From: Strigamia acuminata
Lineage: Eukaryota; Arthropoda; Chilopoda; Geophilomorpha; Linotaeniidae
Length of the DNA stretch: 64,000 bases
Assembly: GCA_949358305.1 (NCBI GenBank)
Contig: OX442319.1
Location: 6,696,001 to 6,760,000, forward strand
Direction: 5' to 3'
Position 1 is the stretch's first letter. Every line of letters starts with the position of its first letter. Position numbers and translations under genes: made by a program. Below the pieces are notes generated by a model. The model made no database searches and was not told the origin of the DNA. It saw nothing but the letters and a program-made list of their open reading frames with translations. Positions 54,155 through 62,802 of this stretch are shown piece by piece.

Positions 54155-55985
54155 ACGAGTGGTGTTTGGACAGCGGTGCGTCGTGTCACATATGTAAAGA
54201 CAAAACGAAATTTGTGTCGTTGGACTGTACAAAACACCCCAGGATTGAAACTGCAAATGGTGAAATTGTGATCGCCGAAGGAATTGGCACAGTCATGTTG
54301 CGGTGGCCCGGGTGCCACCGGGGAAGGGTTATTATTTATTTCACGAGTTTTATTTGGAAAGAAGACAATTCCAAACTGATGGAGTAAATAATCCAGAAAG
54401 TTCATTTGATTTTATTTGATTTTAGCAAAGTTGCTTTTTTATTTCTACATTTTGTATTTAGTAGAATAAATAATGTCCATTTGAATCAAAAACCCGATGT
54501 ATTTATTTTATAATTTATGTTGCACAAATTTGCAGTTATTTTGAGTCAGCAGAGATTTTATTTGGCCAATTACCAGAGCAATTAAAGGTAATTAAAGCGA
54601 TAATGAGTCTATTTGGAGCAGATTTCCTGTGTAAAGCCTCCAGGAATAAGCCGAGTGGTAGGTTGCCGGGGCAACCAACTCCTAAAAAGGAAATAGGAAA
54701 AGACTTCCTGTTTTCCTAGCTGAAAAATCAGCAGTCTTGAAATTGTATTTGTCACCTGAAAACCACTGAAAACTTGCTCCAGAAAAACCCTGAATTTTGG
54801 ATCCAGTTTGTGGCTAATTTGCCAAATATCTCGACTCATTTCTTGCAACAGTAAACTGCTGTTGTGAGAGCCCTTTCTTGCGTTAACCGTATTGTTAACG
54901 TGAGATTTCATTCTTGTTGTTACAGACAGTAACAACGAGAGTTCATTTTCTTGTCGCTAAAGATATTAGCGACGAGATTTCAGTATTGTTGAGCCAAGAT
55001 TGGCGACCCGCCGTCAAGATTGTCACTCGCGCCGGCGTGCCGAGTGAAATCCGAGTCGTGGGTGCCGTCGAGATTGGAGGAAGTCGTGGAGTTTAGAGAA
55101 GTTGAGTTGAGACGCCATTGTTGCCGTCACGGCTGCTCCTCGTACCGGCGTGTCGAGGGAGAGCCCGAGTCGTGCAAAATCGCATCTCAAAGTCGTGTAA
55201 CGGAAAAGTTGCCGTTAGTGTTACGAGAGTCGGAAGTGTTTCGTCGGCGATACGTGAACATCGAGCCGGAGAGGAATCCAGTACCAAGCCGTCGCCGGAT
55301 TCGAAGGAGAAAAGGACCACGTCGAGACCGGAAAATCAGCGTCTTCGTCGCCATTTTCCTTATTTTCTTCTATTTGTTAAGTATTATTTTGTTTAGTTAT
55401 TTTTCCATTTATTTAACGGTAAAACGTAACCCTTAAGAAAATATGTATGTCGAAATTATTTGTATTGTTTTAGCAATTTATTCAAGTTAGAATAAATTTC
55501 CTCTGAGAATTTTAAAGTAATATAATCTAGTCTTTATTGGTTAGTCCTAAAATTCACTTGAGTTTAAATAGATTAAATATAAATTTTAGTGATAGTGAGT
55601 TTTGTAAGTCCTATAAACGGCAATCCGATAGTGAATCTCAGTTCAGTCAAGATTCGGGTTCACTTCAATGTTTGTCGTTGAAGTGGATAAACGAAAGCAG
55701 ACGATCGGAGCAAACAATGTGCTTTATTCCCCGAAATTAGTTAATTTACTATCGGTGTCTCGCATAGTGGACAGAGGTTCCGAGTTACATTTCCATGGTG
55801 AATGTGCAATCGTTAGTAAACAAGGCCGGCAAATCATGAAAGCGTTTAAACGAGAAAACCTCTATTTTGTTAAAATGAAGAAATTTGTATCCGGAATCCA
55901 AGCCAGTGAAATTTGCAAGGAAAACGTGGGACGCCAAGGAAAGGCCAGAAAGGCCATTCAGATTTCGCCAGAAGTGAATTATTAG
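54155..55985 (+). pseudogene. Copia-type protease ORF P4, 5'-truncated and split by a solo LTR
   Basis: The left piece (54155-54298) starts directly after a poly-A run inside the codon run before WCLDSGAS, so it lacks the start region present in P1/P2. It keeps the active-site segment SGASCHICKDKTKF and GIGTVM. At 54299 a solo LTR interrupts it. The right piece (55668-55985) resumes at the duplicated ATGT and continues NNVLYSPKLVNLLSVSR to the normal stop. The two halves are otherwise undamaged relative to P2. An ATG formed in the target duplication opens a 105-codon ORF for the right half only. Confidence 0.85.
54299..55667 (+). mobile_element. Solo LTR, 1369 bp, inserted in P4 (TSD ATGT)
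   Basis: It starts TGCGGTGGCCCGG and ends GGGTTCACTTCA, with ATGT duplicated at 54295-54298 and 55668-55671. P1 and P2 give the empty site, so the borders are certain. An inverted relative lies at 58985-60416. No internal genes; the ORFs at 55020-55436 lie wholly inside the LTR and have no domain. Confidence 0.9.
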
Positions 55986-56730
55986 TAAAAATGTGTCATT
56001 TTTTTCCTAAAAAATATTTTAAAAATTGTTTATTTTAATTTGTTTTTATTAAATAAGGTACTAATAATTATAAATAAATAATTTATCTATTCAACACTTC
56101 ATGTCTTTTATCATAAACAAACTTTAAAGACAAAATATTGTTGCAAAAAACTTGTTTTTGCAATTTTCGTTGTGTTTCGGTTTTATACAGTCTATAACTT
56201 CTTCTTTTAACAATTCTATATCGTTTATTTTCAGCAAAAACACACCTATTTGTGTGATATTTTCCTTAATTTCGAATTTTTATGGACAATGCATGCTGTG
56301 TTGCAGGGAAGTTTTTAAGAAGGAGTTTGTTATTGCGATGCGAACTTGAAAACTTGAAACTTGAAAAAAATCACAATTGAGCACAAAAATTAAAATGCAA
56401 AGAAATAAAAGCTTTGTAAAAACGATGAGTTCTATCGGCTGCAACAAGTCTTTACTCAACAAGTCATTACTCAACAAGTCATTACTCAGAATTACTCTGA
56501 GCGGTTGCAGCCAAGTAATGGATGCGCGATTAGAGCGCCGCCACCGGGAAAATACAGGCAACCTATCTTCGACCTTGCGAATACCCAAATAAATAATTTA
56601 ACCAAAAAATTTCATATTACACATAAATATGATTGATATTCAAATTGTTTTTTGTCACATTAGTTAAGAAAAACGTCAAAGCATGCACATGCGTAATAAA
56701 TATAAATAAAAATTCGTAAAGACAACACAA
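55986..56730. other. Spacer between P4 and C4
   Basis: It contains the conserved block (TGTTGCAGGGAAGTTTTTAA at about 56300-56342, reading CCREVFKKEFVIAMR) and a short tandem of TCAACAAGTCATTAC units at 56455-56490. No supported gene. Confidence 0.45.
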
Positions 56731-56925
56731 AAATAAAATCCTGATATCGGACGTTGCAGAGAACACTTTTGGTAAACGTTCAAATTTCTAATCAATGGCC
56801 AACTTCCGTAATTCCGTATGTATTACGTTTCCAGTATATAACCTATAGGTTTTAACGTTACAATTATCAATTGCCTTTGCCGCGTCAAATCGTGGACAAC
56901 TACCAGCAGTTAATTTAATATAAGA
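56731..56925 (+). promoter_or_regulatory. Diverged cullin promoter and leader, copy 4 (TATA 56835-56842)
   Basis: TATATAAC about 90 bp before the ATG, in a leader that still aligns with C1-C3 (GTAAACGTTCAAATTTCTAATCAATGG against GTGAACGTTCACAGTTCTGACCAATGT, shown only in part) but is the most diverged of the four. The leader ends with AATCGTGGACAAC units that continue into the coding region. Confidence 0.6.
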
Positions 56926-58725
56926 ATGCGTGGACCACCTCCAGTTTCTAATCGTGGACAACGACGAGTTAATTTAATACGAGTACCAACCCCCATTAGT
57001 TTAATACGAGTACCAACTCCAGCTAGTGTAATACGAGTACCAACTCCAGCTAGTTTAATACGAGTACGAACTCCAATTTCTAATCGTGTACAACAACCAG
57101 TTAATTTAATAAGAGCACCAACTCCAGTTCTTAATCGTGGATATTTACAACTACCACCAGGTTATGAACTCAGAATGCATGTACCAACTCCAGGTTCTAA
57201 TCGTGTACAACTACCACCAGGTTATGTACTCAGAATGCATGTACCAACTCCAGTTTCTAATCGTGAACAACGACCAGTACAACGACCTGTACAAACTCCA
57301 GACGAACTAGAGAAGAACTTCCAATTCATTTACCGAATAAGTTTAATGGTTTTGCGACGAGAACCAGTTACTTCTCTCGAATGGAACGATCTATTTCTGA
57401 CCGTAAATTCCCTTATCTTATGGGACGAAAATCGCAAAGAAACAATCTTCCTCGAGTTACAAAAACAAATTCTATCGACCGTCAAGGACGTGCAAACAAA
57501 AATACCGACGGAATGCGAACCGGACGTCTTCCTAAAAGCATACACCGACGAATGGAAATCATTTCTTTTCCTTTGCAAACACTATCACTTACCCTTTGCA
57601 CAATTGCAATCGAAATCACACGACGGTGAACTCAGCCACAACGTTTTTGGTTTCATGCTACAGACTTGGAAAGAAAGTTTCTTCTCAGACAAGCAAGAAC
57701 ACATCCTTAAAAGTGTCATGAAGTTAATCGAAGCGGAGAGAAACGGCCAGACATGTGATCCGCAGCTAATAATAGGAATCCGCGAGTCCTACGTCTACTT
57801 GTGCCCGACTCACGAAGACGTGTTAGCCGGTTATCAAGACGTTTTTGAGGCGGCGTACTTCGAAGAAACTCGGGCGTTTTACGGGACCAATGCGCAGGAA
57901 TACCTGAAGGTCAACGGAGCCGAGAATTACATCAAATATGTCGATCTACGACTCAGGGAAGAAGATACGAGGGCGGAAAAATATTTGGAAGCGTGTTCGC
58001 GTTATGAATTGACACTAATCTGCGGCGAGGTTTTGGTGTTTCCGTTTAAGGAAGTCATTTTAGCGGAGATTGGGGCGATGATAAAGCGCCATGATGTTGA
58101 GAATCTTGTACCGGTGCGTCGGTTGTTGGATTTTATCCCTGAATGCATTCCGCCTTTGCTGGTCGAATTGGAGGAATGCTTCGTCAAAGCTGGTTTGGCG
58201 GACATGGTTGCGGCGGCGGCAACGATCGTTCAGGATCCGGAGAAATACGCGAAGCAATTAGTCGATCTCTTCAATCGATCTAGCAGATTAGTCGGGAGAG
58301 TTTTTCAAAGTGATCGACGATTTTTTTCGGCGAGAGATAAAGCGTTTAAGAAGATTGTCAACGACACTGCGGTTTTTAAGTTGGAGCTTGCCACGTCCGG
58401 TAAAAATCGTGCGGAATTGAAATGTCCCGAGTTGTTGGCCAATTTCTGCGACATGTTGTTGAGGAAGACGAGTTTTAGTAAGAAACTATCCTCGGCGGTG
58501 GTCGAAAACCGATTAAAAATAGTGGTGTTATTGCTGAAGTATGTGCAAAGCAGAGATTTGTTCATGGGTTGCTTCAAGTCGCACCTGACGAGTCGTTTGA
58601 TTTTGGAGACTTCGGCGGACAACGACATGGAGGAGAATATGGTCGGGTGGTTGAGAAATGCGGGAATGCCGGCCGAATACGTGAACAAAATGTCGCGAAT
58701 GTTTCAAGACGTTGCCAAAAATTGA
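56926..58725 (+). CDS. CUL5-like intronless cullin, copy C4, with a new repeat N-terminus and truncated end
   Basis: 599 codons. Residues about 1-125 are unlike any cullin: repeats of (L/V)IRVPTP(I/A)S and LPPGYxLRMHVPTP, basic and Pro-rich. From about residue 126 (ELEKNFQFIYRISLMVLRR) it is a cullin-5 N-terminal half, more diverged than C1-C3 (QACDPQ becomes QTCDPQLIIGIRESYVYLC; KAGLADMVAAAATI; RLILETSADNDMEENMVGW; GMPAEYVNKMSRMFQD). It then reads VAKN and TGA, the last codons and the stop coming from a MITE-derived satellite unit joined at about 58713. RBX2-binding and neddylation regions are absent. The frame is intact through 1.8 kb in spite of divergence, and a TATA promoter precedes it. 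A likely expressed, non-catalytic cullin half with a possible new binding tail (inference). Confidence 0.8.
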   Translation: MRGPPPVSNRGQRRVNLIRVPTPISLIRVPTPASVIRVPTPASLIRVRTPISNRVQQPVNLIRAPTPVLNRGYLQLPPGYELRMHVPTPGSNRVQLPPGYVLRMHVPTPVSNREQRPVQRPVQTPDELEKNFQFIYRISLMVLRREPVTSLEWNDLFLTVNSLILWDENRKETIFLELQKQILSTVKDVQTKIPTECEPDVFLKAYTDEWKSFLFLCKHYHLPFAQLQSKSHDGELSHNVFGFMLQTWKESFFSDKQEHILKSVMKLIEAERNGQTCDPQLIIGIRESYVYLCPTHEDVLAGYQDVFEAAYFEETRAFYGTNAQEYLKVNGAENYIKYVDLRLREEDTRAEKYLEACSRYELTLICGEVLVFPFKEVILAEIGAMIKRHDVENLVPVRRLLDFIPECIPPLLVELEECFVKAGLADMVAAAATIVQDPEKYAKQLVDLFNRSSRLVGRVFQSDRRFFSARDKAFKKIVNDTAVFKLELATSGKNRAELKCPELLANFCDMLLRKTSFSKKLSSAVVENRLKIVVLLLKYVQSRDLFMGCFKSHLTSRLILETSADNDMEENMVGWLRNAGMPAEYVNKMSRMFQDVAKN

Positions 58726-61700
58726 AAAAGTTCCAGAAACGTGCTGGTTAGACGTAAAATGAGCTGAAAAATCGATTCCCGTGTGCGCAATTTGCATATC
58801 TGGCACTGTTGCAGAGATATAAGCAAAAAACTGACTTTTTGAACAGAAAAAGTGGTGTATCTCTGCAACGGTGCCAGATATGCAAATTCCGCCAACGGGA
58901 ATCGACTTTTTAGCGCATTTTATACGTCTTAAGCATGTTTTTGACACTTTTTAAAATTTGTCAAAAAAGCAAAGGCTAATGTATTGAAGTGAACCGGAAT
59001 CTTATTACTAAAACTGACTCACTATGGATTGCCGTTTATAGGACTTACAAAACTCACTATCACTAAAATTTATATTTAGTCTATTGGCCTAAGTGAATTT
59101 AACTTACTAAAAAGAACACAAATTAATTCTATTCAAATTCTCATGGGAGATTTATTCTGACTTGAATAAATCACAAAATACATTTAAATAATATACGAAA
59201 TACAAGATTTACTTAACTTTACGTTTTACCGTTAAAACATGCGTTAAAAAACTAAATACTAAAATACTTAACGGAATAATCGGAAAAAGAATGGAAATAA
59301 ACAAAATGGCGTCGAATGGCGTTCTCGACGTGGCTCGTCCTCTTCTCCGCGATCTGGCGACGACTTGGCGCTGGATCCTTCTCTCGAACTCCGTTTCGTT
59401 GATGGAAACGTTCACGTACGCCGACGGAACGTTTTCACGACGTTTTCTTCAAACACGACGTCTCACAAACGTCCGCACCTTCACCACTAATTCACCTCGA
59501 TAAACAATTTCCCACACGACTCGGGTCTCTGCTCGGCACGACGGCGCGACAGACGACCGTGACGGTGGCGAAAACGTCTCGGTTACGTTACTCAAATCCA
59601 ACTTGGACGACACCCACGACTCGGATCTCACTCGGCACGCCGGCACGAGTGACGACCTTGACGGCGGGTCGCCAAACTTGGCAAAATACAAATATCTCGT
59701 CGCCTGTTTAGCGACAAGAAAGAAATCTCACAACAACAAGCAGGTTGTTGCAAGAAACGGGCTCTCGTGATAACAATGTGGTTATCACAAGAAGAAATCT
59801 CGTAATAGTGGGTTCACTATTACAAGAAAATGATGAGTCTTAAAAATCTTGGCAAATTAGCCACAAAATCACAGCAGAGTTTTCAGGTTTTTCTGGATGC
59901 AATTTCACGTGGTTGTTTCAACAAGGTTTTCAAAGTAAGACTGAAGTGTCTCTGCTAAATTTCCTTATTAGCAGGAAACACTTCCTGGATTGCTTAGCTT
60001 GTGGGTGGGTTGCCATGGCAACCTCCCACTCAGCTGTTTTCTGCAGACAGGCAGAGTTCTAAAAATAGCTACTAATTACTCCAATTAGCTTTTAATTGCT
60101 CAATTATACTGCTGTTTTTCTGTGGCACAAAATAATAACACAACTGCCAATTTTGGCAAATTCAAGACTCAAAATAAATGCAACTTGGTTTAATGCAAAT
60201 GAATATATTTTATTCGGTTTTCATACAAAATAATACTGAACTCGAATTGACTTATTTCGAGATAAAATATGAAATAATAATAAAATAAAGCAAACTTTTG
60301 CTAAATGCATGAAATAAATAAAATTCGGAATTATTTATTTCCTTTCGCTCGAAATTGACTTATTTTCAAAGCGATAAAATAAAATGAAACCTCTCGGTGG
60401 CATCCGGGCCACCGCAGTATGGAGAAATGGCCAAAAATTGAAAAAGTTCCAGAAACGTGCTGGTTAGACGTAAAATGAGCTGAAAAATCGATTCCCGTGT
60501 GCGCAATTTGCATATCTGGCACTGTTGCAGAGATATAAGCAAAAAACTGACTTTTTGAACAGAAAAAGTGGTGTATCTCTGCAACGGTGCCAGATATGCA
60601 AATTCCGCCAACGGGAATCGACTTTTTAGCGCATTTTATACGTCTTAAGCATGTTTTTGGCACTTTTTAAAATTTGTCAAAAAAGCAAAGGCTAATGTAT
60701 GGAGAAATGGCCAAAAATTGAAAAAGTTCCAGAAACGTGCTGGTTAGACGTAAAATGAGCTGAAAAATCGATTCCCGTGTGCGCAATTTGCATATCTGGC
60801 ACTGTTGCAGAGATATAAGCAAAAAACTGACTTTTTGAACAGAAAAAGTGGTGTATCTCTGCAATGGTGCCAGATATGCAAATTCCGCCAACGGGAATCG
60901 ACTTTTTAGCGCATTTTATACGTCTTAAGCATGTTTTTGGCACTTTTTAAAATTTGTCAAAAAAGCAAAGGCTAATGTATGGAGAAATGGCCAAAAATTG
61001 AAAAAGTTCCAGAAACGTGCTGGTTAGACGTAAAATGAGCTGAAAAATCGATTCCCGTGTGCGCAATTTGCATATCTGGCACTGTTGCAGAGATATAAGC
61101 AAAAAACTGACTTTTTGAACAGAAAAAGTGGTGTATCTCTGCAATGGTGCCAGATATGCAAATTCCGCCAACGGGAATCGACTTTTTAGCGCATTTTATA
61201 CGTCTTAAGCATGTTTTTGGCACTTTTTAAAATTTGTCAAAAAAGCAAAGGCTAATGTATGGAGAAATGGCCAAAAATTGAAAAAGTTCCAGAAACGTGC
61301 TGGTTAGACGTAAAATGAGCTGAAAAATCGATTCCCGTGTGCGCAATTTGCATATCTGGCACTGTTGCAGAGATATAAGCAAAAAACAGACTTTTTGAAC
61401 AGAAAAAGTGGTGTATCTCTGCAACGGTGCCAGATATGCAAATTCCGCCAACGGGAATCGACTTTTTAGCTCATTTTACATGTCTTAAGCATGTTTTTGG
61501 CACTTTTTAAAATTTGTCAAAAAAGCAAAGGCTAATGTATGGAGAAATGGCCAAAAATTGAAAAAGTTCCAGAAACGTGCTGGTTAGACGTAAAATGAGC
61601 TGAAAAATCGATTCCCGTGTGCGCAATTTGCATATCTGGCACTGTTGCAGAGATATAAGCAAAAAACTGACTTTTTGAACAGAAAAAGTGGTGTATCTCT

Positions 61701-61782
61701 GCAACGGTGCCAGATATGCAAATTCCGCCAACGGGAATCGACTTTTTAGCTCATTTTACATGTCTTAAGCATGTTTTTGGCA
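58713..61782. repeat. Satellite of 280 bp units, each a palindromic MITE, split by a solo LTR
   Basis: Units begin at about 58713 (first, lacking the linker), 60421, 60701, 60981, 61261 and 61541; the last is cut at 61782. The spacing is exactly 280 bp. Within a unit the left half (ACGTAAAATGAGCTGAAAAA...) is the reverse complement of the right half (TTTTTAGCGCATTTTATACGT), with ATATCTGGCAC and GTGCCAGATAT as inner arms, so the unit is a foldback element plus a short linker. The small ORFs repeated on the - strand are by-products. Confidence 0.9.
58985..60416 (-). mobile_element. Solo LTR, 1432 bp, inserted in the satellite (TSD GTAT)
   Basis: Reverse complement relative of 54299-55667: starts TGAAGTGAACC and ends GGGCCACCGCA, with GTAT at 58981-58984 and 60417-60420. 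Empty-site sequence is available at every unit boundary of the satellite (CTAATGTATGGAG). Insertion came after the first satellite amplification. Confidence 0.9.
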
Positions 61783-61836
61783 AAACAAAAATTGTTTATG
61801 AAAACTTGTTTTTAACCATTTTCAACATTCCCACAC

Positions 61837-62398
61837 CTTGGCAATGTCTGCCGTCCGAAGCCAACGTGTATCCGTACGGGCAGATGCAGCGGAAAGACCC
61901 GGGAACGTTTTGACACCGAAACGCGCATAAATGACTCTGTTCCAAACACTCATTGACATCTTCGCAAATTTGCAACGCTCCCGGAGTATATCCCTTGAAA
62001 CAAGCGCACTCAAAAGTGCCAATCATGTTCCTGCACGTTCCGTTTCCGCAAATATCTCTAGACCGACACTCGTCGTCGTCTGCAAACAAACGCCCGAATG
62101 ACTTTACTCAAATTAACATCTCGATTGTAGTCATTTACCTACGCAGCGCAGACCGGAGCCGTCTAAAGTGTAACCGGGTTCGCATTGGCACCTAAAAGAG
62201 CCGTCAGTGTTGATGCAAATGCCGTTCTGACAAATGCCAGGTTTGATGCTGCATTCGTTGATGTCTGTCAAAGAAAATACGCTACAAAAATCAATTTCGA
62301 TCCATTTGTACGCGGACGGATCTTCACCGAACCTTTCATGCCGGTCTCAATTTCCGCAACGTAGCCGTAGCCGTCGGGACAGAGCTCGCGGAACGACG
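61837..62398 (-). CDS. Fibrillin-like extracellular matrix gene, three exons
   Basis: Exons in transcript order: 62333-62398 (ends a TB/8-Cys-type domain: ELCPDGYGY), 62139-62264 (one calcium-binding [22 protein letters not shown], then [17 protein letters not shown]) and 61837-62079 (two more, [16 protein letters not shown] and [14 protein letters not shown]). All joins are in the same phase (after the first base of an Asp codon), as is typical of fibrillin/LTBP modules, and all borders are AG/GT. The order TB end then cbEGF tandem suggests fibrillin or LTBP. Exons further up (right) and down (left) are not visible: the satellite and cullin cluster lie downstream and a BEL element upstream. 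The gene may continue beyond long introns or be a fragment. Confidence 0.8.
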
Positions 62399-62802
62399 CT
62401 GCAAATAAAGTGGACACGTTTTAACAGCCGCTTCTAATGCGAACGATTCGAAAAGGTACTTCAGATCAAAGCAATTAAAATGTTAGTTGTGTGAAATCTC
62501 GCAATTTAAAAGAAGCTATTTTTGCTAAAAAACTGATTGAAATTCTAACTTAACTGGAATTTTTCTGAAGACAAAATAAAACCATGCTTTTAACATAAAG
62601 ACAAGATTTATTGTAACAATATTTGGGGTTTACATTTGGAAAAACAGGAACAAAGGTCAAACATGATAATTTATGACGAATAACTGGACTTCCGTACGCG
62701 CGTCATACAATCTCGCACAAGAAAGCACCGCCTGGATGATGGCTTCACTGCACGACACCGAACATGAACGCGCGACCCCAAACATCTAAAACTCGTCAGT
62801 TT
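62399..62802. other. Short interval between fibrillin exon and BEL pol
   Basis: AT-rich on the left, more balanced on the right (62640-62800). It may hold part of the BEL 3' LTR. No ORF of note and no recognised exon. Confidence 0.4.

Noticed and set aside
55020-55436. 138-codon Arg-rich ORF
   Set aside because: Lies entirely inside the solo LTR with no recognisable domain and no counterpart kept open in the related LTR at 58985.
16608-58725. Bacterial or viral origin of the cullin genes
   Set aside because: They are plainly cullin-5 with metazoan family blocks; lack of introns is explained by retroposition.
60331-61731. Repeated 74-110 codon ORFs on the - strand
   Set aside because: Readings of the palindromic satellite unit, identical in each monomer, with no domain.
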